From an uncultured Lachnospiraceae bacterium (GTDB taxonomy: Bacteria > Bacillota > Clostridia > Lachnospirales > Lachnospiraceae), in the NCBI GenBank assembly GCA_910578555.1, contig CAJTPS010000010.1, positions 62,001-126,000 on the forward strand: a stretch of 64,000 bases of DNA, written 5' to 3'. Each line of letters starts with the position of its first letter. The stretch's first letter is position 1. The translations under genes were made by a program, and so were the position numbers. The notes below the pieces were generated by a model. That model was not told the DNA's origin. It was given only the letters and a program-made list of their open reading frames with translations, and made no database searches. Of this stretch, positions 1 to 8,088 are shown piece after piece.

Positions 1-410
1 CTCTCATACAGATCAGCATCCTGACCGGACATTGCCCCTTCACCGGTCTCCTGTTCCGCAGGAGCCGCAGCGGTCATCTCAAAATCCGCCGACTCTTCCG
101 CTGCATCTGCCGCTGTATCATACGCCGCCTCATTGTCTATCGCTGCCGGCATCGCCATGTCTGCAGCAGATTTGCCAACCCGGTTCCCTACCATAACCAC
201 GACATTAATCAGGAGCAGAACCGTCGCCGCAGCCGCCACCGGCATCGCCCATCTGTATATCTTGCCGGAGTGCATCCTGAACGGCCTGTCCACTGCTGTC
301 TGCTGCAGTCGCTGTTCCTCTTCATGCATTGCTTCTTTCGTCCGCCGGATCAGATCTGCCGGTGTATGTATTTGTGAAGTTTCCTGTTTGTATTGATCCA
401 TCATAACCAT
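1..410 (-). CDS. Membrane anti-sigma factor, partial (C-terminus beyond window)
   Basis: The reading frame runs off the left edge, so only about 136 N-terminal residues are present. A short cytoplasmic segment (about 1-52) is followed by one hydrophobic stretch (about 53-75, WAMPVAAAATVLLLINVVV) and then an Ala/Glu/Asp-rich outer region. It lies 85 bp downstream of an ECF sigma gene on the same strand, the usual place for the cognate anti-sigma factor. No HxxxCxxC zinc motif is visible. I chose the ATG with AGGAAG five bases upstream; two further in-frame ATGs follow within nine bases. The role as sigma-sequestering partner is inferred from topology and position. Confidence 0.6.
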   Translation of the reverse strand, partial: MVMMDQYKQETSQIHTPADLIRRTKEAMHEEEQRLQQTAVDRPFRMHSGKIYRWAMPVAAAATVLLLINVVVMVGNRVGKSAADMAMPAAIDNEAAYDTAADAAEESADFEMTAAAPAEQETGEGAMSGQDADLYE

Positions 411-495
411 GACTTCTTCCTGCCTGTTACTTTCTATGTTCGAGTTGTTCCCGTATCGTGTACTATTATGTTTTGTCCAGTCTCTTACCGGGCCG

Positions 496-987
496 CTACA
501 ATTCATCTCCGACCAGGCCTTTTAACATCTCCCGTGCACGATGCATCTGGGATTTTATCGTTGTTTCTTTCTGGTCAGTCAATTGTGCAATCTCCGCGAC
601 CGACCGTTCTTCGAAATAATACAAATGTATGACCAGCCTGTATTTGGGCGGCAGCTTCTGCACCGCCGCCCTCACCGGATGTTCTTCCGGCAGTTCATAT
701 CCATCGCCTTCATCCGCCATACGCTCAGGCTCTTCCATATAATCGACATTTCTGTTCCAATACTGCTCATAATGCTTCTTAGCGCAGTTGATCGTTACCC
801 GGATCAGCCATGCTTTCACATGCTCCCAAGATTCCAGATCCTGTATATGGCTCACAAGCCGCACAAACACTTCCTGAAACAAGTCATCTGCGTCTGTTGT
901 ATTCTTCATTTGGGACCGCGCCAACCGGTATACCATATCCGCATATCTGTCAATCGCCGCGTCCGCCGTGATCTGCTCATCCTTCAT
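496..987 (-). CDS. ECF sigma-70 family RNA polymerase sigma factor
   Basis: 163 residues with the two-domain ECF layout. Region 2 (about 10-75) contains DADDLFQEVFVRL and the helix around WLIRVTINCAKKH. Region 4 (about 105-160) contains LPPKYRLVIHLYYFEERSV and a helix-turn-helix ending in TTIKSQMHRAREMLK. It would direct polymerase to a small regulon while held inactive by the membrane protein encoded downstream. Its start lies 12 bp after the stop of the preceding lipoprotein gene, so lipoprotein, sigma and anti-sigma probably form one transcript. A weak AAGGCAG precedes the ATG. The family is certain; the signal sensed is unknown. Confidence 0.92.
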   Translation of the reverse strand: MKDEQITADAAIDRYADMVYRLARSQMKNTTDADDLFQEVFVRLVSHIQDLESWEHVKAWLIRVTINCAKKHYEQYWNRNVDYMEEPERMADEGDGYELPEEHPVRAAVQKLPPKYRLVIHLYYFEERSVAEIAQLTDQKETTIKSQMHRAREMLKGLVGDEL

Positions 988-999
988 AATACTGCCTTT

Positions 1000-2310
1000 T
1001 TACTCCGGCTTCACGGAGTTTTCAATCTCCATCGTGCATACGCTTCCGTCCTTCACGATAATCGTATATCTGTCCAATACGCTTGCATCCGGATCAGACA
1101 CTTCGTAATAAGTATATCCGCTGTCGGAAGTCTCCACCTCGCAGTTGAAACCTTCTGTCGCCTTCTTGACCGCATCCTCGGAATCGCCGACCTTAATGTT
1201 GCCGGGGAATACCAGATCAAACTTCGGTCCGTTCACGCTGGATTCCATAGATAACACAAAGCAGTTCTCAATGATGGTCGCATAATCCGCATAGTTCTCC
1301 ACCATCGTATGCAATGTCTGGTTATTATACTTAAGATCAATCCAACCGTTGCCGCCTGCTGCCACTTCGCTGTCAGAACTCGCCGTGTCGATCGTGAACC
1401 CATTCTCCAGAAATACAGATACCGGACAGGGCAGTTTGTACACATTCCCTTCTAACTGCGCCGTATAAGCATAGAAATCATCTCCCAGTTCTCCCGGCAC
1501 CTTATAATTCTTTACCAGATCCGGAACCGCCTCATTGATCGAGTTATCCGCACCCTCCAGCTCCACAAGATTCTCTATATCGATCTGTTTCAGCGTGTTA
1601 TCATCTTTGTATACATACAGCTCAATCTCCCGGTAGCTGTCACTCTTATAGGTCATCTTGTAATACAGATCGCTGTCGTAATCGTCAGTAGGATCACCGT
1701 AAGCCGCCTTGATGTCATCCGCGTTGGACACACCGTACTGTATGCCGCCCGGCAGTAGAATCTCCCAGTCGCAGTCTTCCAGGTAATATGGGTCCAGCGT
1801 AATACCCGCTACCATACTTTCCGAGAAAGGTACAGCGTTCATAGACAGATTTGCAAATCTCGTATACACCTCGAAATCATCTTTTTTCCATACTTCTGTG
1901 GTCGTATACTGATTCGAGGATAGTGTCTGGGTGTTATCGCCGTCATACTCCCATCCCAGCGCTTCAAAATCAGAGTACCACATCGGGAACTGGTATACAG
2001 CGCCGTCAATAGATATCTGATAATCATACAGATCGTCAGACAGCTCGCCCGGTACGGATGCTGCCGCGGCAGGTGCTTTCTTTTCTGCCGGCTTCTCCTC
2101 TGCTTCGGGTGCTTCCTCTGCCTCCGGTTCTTCTTCTGCTGCCGGCTCCTCTTCCGCTTCGGATTCCTCCGTATCTTCATTCAACTCCGCATCGAGTTCT
2201 TCCCTCGCCTCGTCTGCTCTGCTTCCCGTCTCTACTGTCTCATTACCACAGGCCGACATGGATAATGTACAGGTGATCGCCAATAATACTGCCAGTGCTT
2301 TTTTCTTCAT
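1000..2310 (-). CDS. Lipoprotein with duplicated domain, linked to ECF sigma gene
   Basis: About 436 residues with a lipoprotein signal peptide (KKKALAVLLAITCTLSMSAC, cysteine near residue 21). A long Glu/Ala/Pro linker (about 25-85) should hold the folded part away from the membrane. Two related domains follow; each opens with VPGEL-x-DD-x-Y and continues (D/E)G-x-VY-(Q/K)-(F/L)P, so this is an internal duplication. I chose the ATG preceded by GGAGAGAGG rather than the in-frame ATG 15 bases upstream, which contains that ribosome site. Being first in the transcript with an ECF sigma factor suggests a role in envelope sensing; this is inference. I do not recognise the domain family. Confidence 0.85.
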   Translation of the reverse strand: MKKKALAVLLAITCTLSMSACGNETVETGSRADEAREELDAELNEDTEESEAEEEPAAEEEPEAEEAPEAEEKPAEKKAPAAAASVPGELSDDLYDYQISIDGAVYQFPMWYSDFEALGWEYDGDNTQTLSSNQYTTTEVWKKDDFEVYTRFANLSMNAVPFSESMVAGITLDPYYLEDCDWEILLPGGIQYGVSNADDIKAAYGDPTDDYDSDLYYKMTYKSDSYREIELYVYKDDNTLKQIDIENLVELEGADNSINEAVPDLVKNYKVPGELGDDFYAYTAQLEGNVYKLPCPVSVFLENGFTIDTASSDSEVAAGGNGWIDLKYNNQTLHTMVENYADYATIIENCFVLSMESSVNGPKFDLVFPGNIKVGDSEDAVKKATEGFNCEVETSDSGYTYYEVSDPDASVLDRYTIIVKDGSVCTMEIENSVKPE

Positions 2311-2368
2311 TTTTCCTCTCTCCATTCACTTTTTAATACCGTTTAAGAAACCAAAAGGTTGCAAAATC

Positions 2369-2713
2369 TCACGAAACTTTCCGATCCCTTTTCTCCACCA
2401 TCCTGTCATACTGACTATACATCTTCTGTACTTCGTTCTCCAGAATGTAATAATGCCGTATGTAGGGAATCAGAAGCACGAGCAGACCGATCGCAAGCAG
2501 CCCCACGGCAATCGTAAATGCCGTCACTGACAGAGCGATCACGATCACCTCCAGAAGCGCGAAAGTAACTGTCACGATCAGATGAATCAGCCGCTCATGC
2601 TGGAAAAAGGAAACCTGGATCAAATGCTCCCTGATCACCGCATCCCAATCCGAATCATCCTGCGAAAGTAATTCATCAATGTATTTTCGGTAATTTAAGA
2701 TCCGCTGCTCCAT
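2369..2713 (-). CDS. Small two-helix membrane protein, unknown function
   Basis: 114 residues: a charged N-terminus (about 1-42), two adjacent hydrophobic helices (about 43-64 and 66-85), and a basic C-terminal tail ending in VEKRDRKVS. AGGAGGAGC lies ten bases before the ATG. It sits 58 bp upstream of the lipoprotein gene on the same strand and could share its transcript. No enzyme motif or known family is recognised. The hydrophobicity pattern and ribosome site support a real gene. Confidence 0.7.
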   Translation of the reverse strand: MEQRILNYRKYIDELLSQDDSDWDAVIREHLIQVSFFQHERLIHLIVTVTFALLEVIVIALSVTAFTIAVGLLAIGLLVLLIPYIRHYYILENEVQKMYSQYDRMVEKRDRKVS

Positions 2714-2853
2714 ATGCCATGCTCCTCCTGAATTATTTTGCCGTTGTTTTCTACCAACGTGTTTATCATTGTATCACGTATTCTTGTTTAATAAAATGCA
2801 TTTTTTTGCATTTTCCTGTCTTTTCCTGTCACCTTTCGGGAGCGTTGTTCGTA

Positions 2854-2975
2854 TATACTGTAGAAAGTACTTCTAAAACCTGCGTTGAAAGACATTCTCG
2901 TGTAAGGGGCCCCAGCCGCACGAGGCTGAAAGGAGTGATCAACATTATAAATTCACTAAACCGGGAGGAGGTCGT
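2854..2975 (+). promoter_or_regulatory. Leader of second ECF sigma gene: -10-like TATACT and a stable hairpin
   Basis: A TATACT hexamer (2854-2859) precedes a leader of over 100 nt. Within it CTCGTG (2897-2902) can pair with CACGAG (2919-2924), enclosing a self-complementary GGGGCCCC (2906-2913). An alternative pairing is CAGCC (2913-2917) with GGCTG (2924-2928). A strong GGGAGGAGG follows before the ATG. No known riboswitch consensus is recognised. The promoter call is weak because no clear -35 box is seen. Confidence 0.3.
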
Positions 2976-2980
2976 CTGTC

Positions 2981-3451
2981 ATGAACAGAAAGAGTAAATC
3001 TGACATCAGCCGTATCCTGCAGACCCACGGCAACATGCTCTACCGCACAGCTTATCTGCTTCTGGGCAATCCCCATGACGTGCAGGACATCCTGCAGGAG
3101 GTACTGCTGCGCTATATGGAAAAATCGCCTGCATTTGCATCCGGTGACCACGAAAAGGCGTGGCTTCTGCGTGTTACATCTAACTGTTGTAAAGACTGCC
3201 TGCGGTTTCGCAGAAGATATTCCTGTATCGAACCGGAACATATACCGGAATACTTTTCTGCACCAGAAGACAAAGCCCTTATTCAGGAACTCTACGCACT
3301 GCCCGCCAAGTGGAAAAGCGTGTTGCTGCTACACTATTTCGAAGGATATTCCGTCAAAGAAATTGCCAAAATACTTAATCTGTCGGAAAATGCTGTCAAG
3401 AAGCGGCTGCAGAGGGCAAGAGAAGCGTTGCGGTTAGAACTTACCTCATAA
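2981..3451 (+). CDS. ECF sigma-70 family RNA polymerase sigma factor
   Basis: 156 residues. Region 2 (about 10-70) has DVQDILQEVLLRYM and KAWLLRVTSNCCKD; region 4 (about 95-153) has LPAKWKSVLLLHYFEGYSV and NAVKKRLQRAREALR. GGGAGGAGG lies upstream of the ATG at slightly long spacing. The gene is followed after 66 bp by a single-pass membrane protein on the same strand, giving the usual sigma/anti-sigma order. It is diverged from the other ECF factor in this window, so the two modules are unlikely to be a recent duplication. The target promoters are unknown. Confidence 0.92.
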   Translation: MNRKSKSDISRILQTHGNMLYRTAYLLLGNPHDVQDILQEVLLRYMEKSPAFASGDHEKAWLLRVTSNCCKDCLRFRRRYSCIEPEHIPEYFSAPEDKALIQELYALPAKWKSVLLLHYFEGYSVKEIAKILNLSENAVKKRLQRAREALRLELTS

Positions 3452-3517
3452 ACAAATCACAATTAAAGGCAAAATGCTGCCTTTACAAAATAATAAATAG
3501 ACAGGAGAAATTACCAT

Positions 3518-4048
3518 ATGAATAAAAAAACCATGACACAAATTAAAGAAACACTTACCATACCGCCCGAAATGACAGATACTCTGTTACATAACTGTAC
3601 GCAGTCCCGTCCAAAGCACTACCGCTACAGCCAATATTCCAGGTTTTGTGCCGCTCTGATCACCGTCTTCTGTATCTGTGCCGCCGGCTCGACTTCACTG
3701 GCAGCCTATAATATCTATCAGGAAAAGCAGCTCGCCGTCTTTATGGATTACGATTTGACGCAGGAAGAAATTACGGCGGTGGGCGATGCACTGGCACAGA
3801 TTCCCGGTATCAAATTACGATATATCAGCGGCGACGCAGCCTGGGCAGAGTTTAAGGCCGAATATCTTACCGGGGACGCGGATCTGGCACAGCAGATCGA
3901 ATCTCTGGGCAACCCGCTCTCGCAATCCTTCAATTACGAAGTGAGCGTCCGTCTGGATGCCGATACCGAAGCCGTCCGGGAACAGATCGGCAGAATCGAC
4001 GGGGTAAGGCGAATCACAACGAAGCGGGAATTACAGAAAGCGGAATGA
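3518..4048 (+). CDS. Single-pass membrane protein with FtsX-like extracellular domain; probable anti-sigma factor
   Basis: 176 residues. The cytoplasmic segment (1-42) is followed by one membrane helix (about 43-63, FCAALITVFCICAAGSTSLAA) and an outer domain (about 70-170). That domain follows the pattern of the FtsX extracellular domain: VFMDYDLTQEEITAV, then PGIKLRYISGDAAWAEFK, then GNPLSQSFNYEVSV, then a second helix ending GVRRI. In FtsX this domain contacts cell-wall hydrolases, but this protein lacks the FtsX permease helices. The position right after an ECF sigma gene suggests an anti-sigma factor whose sensor is FtsX-like. AGGAGAA precedes the ATG. The fold match is by eye; the regulatory role is inferred. 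Confidence 0.7.
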   Translation: MNKKTMTQIKETLTIPPEMTDTLLHNCTQSRPKHYRYSQYSRFCAALITVFCICAAGSTSLAAYNIYQEKQLAVFMDYDLTQEEITAVGDALAQIPGIKLRYISGDAAWAEFKAEYLTGDADLAQQIESLGNPLSQSFNYEVSVRLDADTEAVREQIGRIDGVRRITTKRELQKAE

Positions 4049-4078
4049 TCTACACCATTTTTATAACCCTAACTTAAA

Positions 4079-4103
4079 ACAGCGCCTCAGATCGAGGCGC
4101 TGT
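4079..4103 (-). terminator. Rho-independent terminator between convergent genes
   Basis: A perfect 10-bp stem (ACAGCGCCTC / GAGGCGCTGT) with a 5-nt loop. On the minus strand it is followed by TTTTAAGTT, so it best serves the gene ending at 4122. It may also stop the plus-strand ECF operon. Confidence 0.85.
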
Positions 4104-4121
4104 CACGGCTTCATAAAAATA

Positions 4122-5288
4122 TTATATTCGCTGTCCTTCAAGCCATATATGCAACACGTCCGCATCCGCTACCTGCCACGCAATGGAGTCATAACCGTTC
4201 AAAGCCGCCGCCATACTTCTCTTCCGGTCAGAAAGTTCTATGGCCTGCTGCAGTCTTTCTGCCGCCTCACGGCTGCGGGCAAATGCCGCCTCCCGTTTCG
4301 CCGCTCTCCTTTCCCGCTTTGCTTTATTGATCGCATTTACCTGCTCTACCCTTTCCGGAGAATCGCTGCAACCGCATATATAAGTCACCGTACCGTCTTT
4401 GTGCACTACTACTCCCGCAGGTTCAAACACAAGTCCCATCGATGCACAGCGCGCCGTCTCCCGCGGAATGATCGTGTCAAAGAAATAATCGATTTTTTCC
4501 TCATAATAAGCGGCTTTCTCAGGATCTGCAGCCATTTCCTGTAAAATATTGGGCACAATCACGACATCATTTCCACCCATGCTTTTGCCTGTTTTCTCAA
4601 GTGCCTTCTGGTCTTTGGGCACGTCTTTAATTGTCACTCTACCGTATTTGGACTCCAGATGTTTCCGGTATGCGTCTACGCCAGAAATTCCTTTTGCTGC
4701 TGCCCCACGCTCCAAAGGGCTGCCCTTATACCATGTGGTCATTTTATTCTGACTGACACTCAATATATCACTGATCCACTTATCATACCGCATATAACTA
4801 TCCCAGCATCCTGCCGTCTGCATGTCTTTCATCAAATCATACGCCATGGACAGATAATCAGCTTTTGCTTCATAAGAAGTATTCTTCGCCTTATCTTTCA
4901 GTACTGCCATCGTCAGAAAATTACTGTCCGATTTATTACCGGTATGTGCATTCAGCGCAAGCAATTCACGATAGGAGCAATGATTAGGATCTACGCTGCT
5001 CACATCTATAGTCTGCTCATACTCTCTCCCGTTTTCATCAATACCTTTTACCAGATATAGAGGATTATCCTCTGTATAGCCTGCCGCCCGGTATACATTC
5101 GCGCTTTCACCCGTGGCTGCATGACAGATAGAAAAAAGTGCGTCCGGATCAATCGTTACACTGTGTCCTCCGAAAGATACGTTTGCCACCGTTGTACGGA
5201 AACTCGCATTATTACTGCTTTTTGAACATCTGCCGAAAACCGGTCTGTTATTTTGATAGTCATTCTGTCCTAACGCATTAACCGCCAT
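4122..5288 (-). CDS. DUF6033-like protein, tandem paralogue A
   Basis: 388 residues, no signal peptide or membrane helix. The start MAVNALG fits the motif shared by all four tandem genes, and MAVNALGQNDYQNN is close to the start of paralogue B. Module 1 (about 40-165) contains GIDENGREYEQTIDVSSVDP, also found in paralogue C. Module 2 (about 175-330) begins MTTWYKGSPLE, as in B (LTTWYKGKTLDE), and contains NDVVIVPNILQEMA, FEPAGVVVHKDGTVTYICG and SPERVEQVNAINKAK, which I associate with DUF6033. The C-terminus is a basic/Ala-rich helix. Function unknown. AAGGAGAA precedes the ATG. Confidence 0.75.
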   Translation of the reverse strand: MAVNALGQNDYQNNRPVFGRCSKSSNNASFRTTVANVSFGGHSVTIDPDALFSICHAATGESANVYRAAGYTEDNPLYLVKGIDENGREYEQTIDVSSVDPNHCSYRELLALNAHTGNKSDSNFLTMAVLKDKAKNTSYEAKADYLSMAYDLMKDMQTAGCWDSYMRYDKWISDILSVSQNKMTTWYKGSPLERGAAAKGISGVDAYRKHLESKYGRVTIKDVPKDQKALEKTGKSMGGNDVVIVPNILQEMAADPEKAAYYEEKIDYFFDTIIPRETARCASMGLVFEPAGVVVHKDGTVTYICGCSDSPERVEQVNAINKAKRERRAAKREAAFARSREAAERLQQAIELSDRKRSMAAALNGYDSIAWQVADADVLHIWLEGQRI

Positions 5289-5360
5289 TTTCAGATTCTC
5301 CTTCTATAATATTTTAAGTCCGCCGCTATTACTTAATCACCAGTCCAGAAATATAAAGCA

Positions 5361-6035
5361 TCATTGTAATGCAGAAAACATAGCTTTCTGAATATTTTTC
5401 TGCCAATATGTGCTATCAAAGTAATTCCCGCTTTTGGGCAGATTCTTGAACATATTCATGATCATGTCATACGTCATGAATGACGTGTCGATCTCCAGTT
5501 CCTTCCCGTTCTTTGATTTAATTACAGTACCGTTATCGCCTATGTAAGCAACCGTATTATCATCAAGATACTGTATCATTCCCGTCATTTCCGCAAATTT
5601 TTTCACCGGAAATTCTCCCGTTTCCTTGCACATTTCCCAAAATTTTTCGGCATCTTCCCCTGTCATATATGGTTGTTTGCCATCCATAACATACCATGAA
5701 ATACCCGTTGCTGCATCTGTATATTTTGGTGATGTCAATGCCCACTCGTCTAACGTCTTACCTTTGTACCATGTGGTAAGTTTCTTGTCATCTGCGCCTG
5801 TGCTTGTTTCTGTAACATCTTTCAAACTGTCCTGTTCTTTTACATATTCATTTGATACCCCGTTTTTAAGTGCCTCGTATATATCCTGCACATTTACATT
5901 CTGCCTTGTGTCTGTGGGAACGGATGTCTCTGCTGTCTGTTTCTGTAGGTAGAATTGTCCGATCTTGCTCCTGTTATACTTATTTGTTGATACAATGTTC
6001 TGATAATTATTCTGTCCTATTCCATTTATACTCAT
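5361..6035 (-). CDS. DUF6033-related protein, tandem paralogue B
   Basis: 224 residues. It begins MSINGIGQNNYQN, nearly the same as paralogue A, and carries the LTTWYKGKTLDEW segment that opens module 2 of A, but its C-terminal half then diverges (ISWYVMDGKQPYMTGEDAEKF; MTYDMIMNMFKNL). It looks like the N-terminal signature and part of A joined to a different ending. GGAGG lies ten bases before the ATG; a TTG six bases further upstream is in frame but too close to GGAGG. No signal peptide, no membrane helix, function unknown. Confidence 0.7.
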   Translation of the reverse strand: MSINGIGQNNYQNIVSTNKYNRSKIGQFYLQKQTAETSVPTDTRQNVNVQDIYEALKNGVSNEYVKEQDSLKDVTETSTGADDKKLTTWYKGKTLDEWALTSPKYTDAATGISWYVMDGKQPYMTGEDAEKFWEMCKETGEFPVKKFAEMTGMIQYLDDNTVAYIGDNGTVIKSKNGKELEIDTSFMTYDMIMNMFKNLPKSGNYFDSTYWQKNIQKAMFSALQ

Positions 6036-6154
6036 TTTCAAATATCCTCCATTATTTTATAATTGCGACCCTTCTGTTAGTCAGCGCCGCATCTACTCCC
6101 TTGTGATAAGTCTAGGCAATTCATTACTTCATAAATACATTAGTTATCACGAAA

Positions 6155-6703
6155 TTATTTCCTGCACATAAAATCCCAATATGCCTGCATACTGTACTGA
6201 TAATATGCCATAGCCTGTTTCTGGCATAACAGCCTCATATCACTGATCTGCTTTTGGAACATATCCATGAAATCCATTCTGTCATATAATCCCATGTTTC
6301 CGGTTTCCCCCATCGGAAGTGAAGTAAGACCTCCGTTCTTCTCCACGCCAAGATGTGCTTCCAGCGCATGCATCTCTACATAAGTTGCACATCTGGGATT
6401 AATCTTGTTGATATGTATGGTCTGCTCGAATTCATCACCGTTTTCATCTACGCCCTTTGCAATAACCGTCGGGTCATCTTCCGTTGAATTTTCCGCATAT
6501 TTGAGATAGAAGGACAGCCCTGTGCCATTCCCGCCGGAATACAAGGTATCTTCCTCCGGTATGTATACCTGATAAGTTCTTGGTATATTTGTTATATTAT
6601 TTACCTGCTCTGCAAAACTTTTTCCTGTTGTGTGCCGCTGTGTCTGGCCTGTTCCATATGCCGCCAGCGGTCCGCCTGTCATTCCTATTCCGTTAATACC
6701 CAT
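6155..6703 (-). CDS. Conserved small protein, tandem paralogue C
   Basis: 182 residues beginning MGINGIGMTGG, followed by KSFAEQVNNI, a segment echoed in paralogue D (AFGDKVTQA). The centre contains KGVDENGDEFEQTIHINKIN and ATYVEMHALEAHLG, equivalent to module 1 of paralogue A. The C-terminal 60 residues are predicted helical and rich in Met, Gln and Tyr. It is essentially module 1 without module 2. GGAGAG precedes the ATG. Function unknown; the shared start and module make it a paralogue. Confidence 0.7.
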   Translation of the reverse strand: MGINGIGMTGGPLAAYGTGQTQRHTTGKSFAEQVNNITNIPRTYQVYIPEEDTLYSGGNGTGLSFYLKYAENSTEDDPTVIAKGVDENGDEFEQTIHINKINPRCATYVEMHALEAHLGVEKNGGLTSLPMGETGNMGLYDRMDFMDMFQKQISDMRLLCQKQAMAYYQYSMQAYWDFMCRK

Positions 6704-6771
6704 CTTTTCCGTCTCTCCGTTCTATAAAATTTTATTCCCCGATATCAATGTGCTGATTATAAAGTTTGAAT

Positions 6772-7845
6772 CTAAACTGTCTGAAGTCTTTGTATAAATT
6801 CCTGATAAAATATCTTTTCCTTTCTCCGGTTTTCTATCTGCTCCGCCGTCCTGCCAAGGTCAGCAGCCCTCGGATGTTCCAGCGCATACAACGCTTCTTC
6901 GGCTGCACGCATAGCAGACTGTACGGAATTTCCTAACAGGTCATATGTACCGCTGTTCCGGTATCCTTTCTCTATGCTCCGCACCATGAGCTGAGAAATA
7001 TGACTGAGTTTCCCCGAACCGGATACGCCCATACCATCTATCCCCGCCACGTCCGCTGCATCCAGCCATGCCTGTTTTACGCGCTGCGGCGCATTGGGTG
7101 CGATTCGGTCAAAACTCTGCTCATAGTACTGTCTCGCGGTTCTCTTCGTACTGCTGCCCGATTCTGCCCCGAACGATTTCCCTGCAGCATCCGCACCGGA
7201 AGCTGCATTTACCAATGCGCTTTGCTTTTCCATGAATCCCAGCAGCTCCTTATAATCCAGATACCCTTTCATATTATGGGCATCATACTGCATCTGCATA
7301 AAATCCCTGATAATATCTATCCAGTTGCCCTTCTTAAATAGAGTATTTGCGCCAGATTTCTGCTGCTCATCCTGCATACTCCTGCGCGCGGCGGCAAAAT
7401 GCAAAAACGCCTTTGGGCATTGTCCGCTGCTGCTCAAATGCCATGCGTATGCCGACATATCGATCTCATCACAGTTTCCCGGGTCAACCTTGGAAATATC
7501 CACCATCCGCTCGGTCATACTGCCGCCTGCACCCCATGTCTTCACATGATAAACCGGATTATCCGGGTCGAAATCCTTCGGCTTATAAACCGCAATACTT
7601 ACCCCTGTTACAGCATCTACCGATGAGCCCACCACAGTCTCCCCCTCGTCCGCATCATTTTTGCCATGTAGTACAAACGGCTGTGCCGCACCTGCCGCCT
7701 GCTTCGCCTGAGTGACTTTGTCTCCAAAGGCCGACTGTGTTGTATGGCTGCTGCTTCCTGCAGTTCTGCTGTCCGCTCCGCTTCTTCTTGTTCTTTCCGC
7801 ATTGCACCATGCCGGATAACCTGTTCCTAATCCATTTACTCCCAT
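6772..7845 (-). CDS. Conserved protein, tandem paralogue D (first gene of the array)
   Basis: 357 residues beginning MGVNGLGTGYPAW. A Ser/Thr/Ala-rich linker follows, then a diverged module 1 (about 75-150: SIAVYKPKDFDPDNPVYHV, ERMVDISKVDPGNC). A long, mostly helical C-terminal half follows, with YYEQSFDRIAPNAPQRVKQA and GSGKLSHISQLMVRSIEKG, which the other three lack. AGGAGG lies eight bases before the ATG, with the same TTGAAAATG context as paralogue B. It lies furthest upstream of the four co-directional genes, so a common promoter would be before it. Function unknown. Confidence 0.7.
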   Translation of the reverse strand: MGVNGLGTGYPAWCNAERTRRSGADSRTAGSSSHTTQSAFGDKVTQAKQAAGAAQPFVLHGKNDADEGETVVGSSVDAVTGVSIAVYKPKDFDPDNPVYHVKTWGAGGSMTERMVDISKVDPGNCDEIDMSAYAWHLSSSGQCPKAFLHFAAARRSMQDEQQKSGANTLFKKGNWIDIIRDFMQMQYDAHNMKGYLDYKELLGFMEKQSALVNAASGADAAGKSFGAESGSSTKRTARQYYEQSFDRIAPNAPQRVKQAWLDAADVAGIDGMGVSGSGKLSHISQLMVRSIEKGYRNSGTYDLLGNSVQSAMRAAEEALYALEHPRAADLGRTAEQIENRRKEKIFYQEFIQRLQTV

Positions 7846-8003
7846 TTTCAAATCCTCCTGTTATCTGCTCAAGCTGCTCCTCTGATCCCTCTTCACAAAA
7901 TCTTAAATCAAAATGAATAGTGTCTGTAAGCTGGCGTTACCGCCTGAATTACCCTTCACCAATAATACGAATCAGCCTCTTTAAAAGTTTCGTCTAAAAA
8001 TGG

Positions 8004-8027
8004 AAATCCCCGCAAAACAGCCAAAAA
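8004..8027. repeat. 24-bp direct repeat, copy 1, downstream of the toxin-antitoxin module
   Basis: Begins AAATCCCCGC and ends GCCAAAAA. An identical copy lies at 9551-9574, so the two copies bracket the toxin-antitoxin genes. This copy is the left part of a complete terminator hairpin (CCCCGC 8008-8013 with GCGGGG 8040-8045). Confidence 0.85.
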
Positions 8028-8045
8028 TTAACCGTTTCCGCGGGG
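8008..8045 (-). terminator. Terminator after the toxin-antitoxin module
   Basis: CCCCGC (8008-8013) pairs with GCGGGG (8040-8045). An inner AAC/GTT-type pairing is possible. On the minus strand the hairpin is followed by ATTTCCATTTTT. It lies 44 bp beyond the stop of the Panacea-domain frame. Confidence 0.6.
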
Positions 8046-8088
8046 TTATGTCATAAAATATGAAGTTTGTGTCATGAAATATTTCTGA

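Noticed and set aside
541..1254. Long plus-strand frame opposite the sigma factor and lipoprotein genes
   Set aside because: Composition is atypical (many His, Arg, Cys) and both real genes on the other strand have clear family motifs.
2881..2975. Mini-ykkC (guanidine-II) riboswitch because of an ACGA in a hairpin loop
   Set aside because: Only one such loop is present and the stem and spacing do not fit the two-hairpin consensus.
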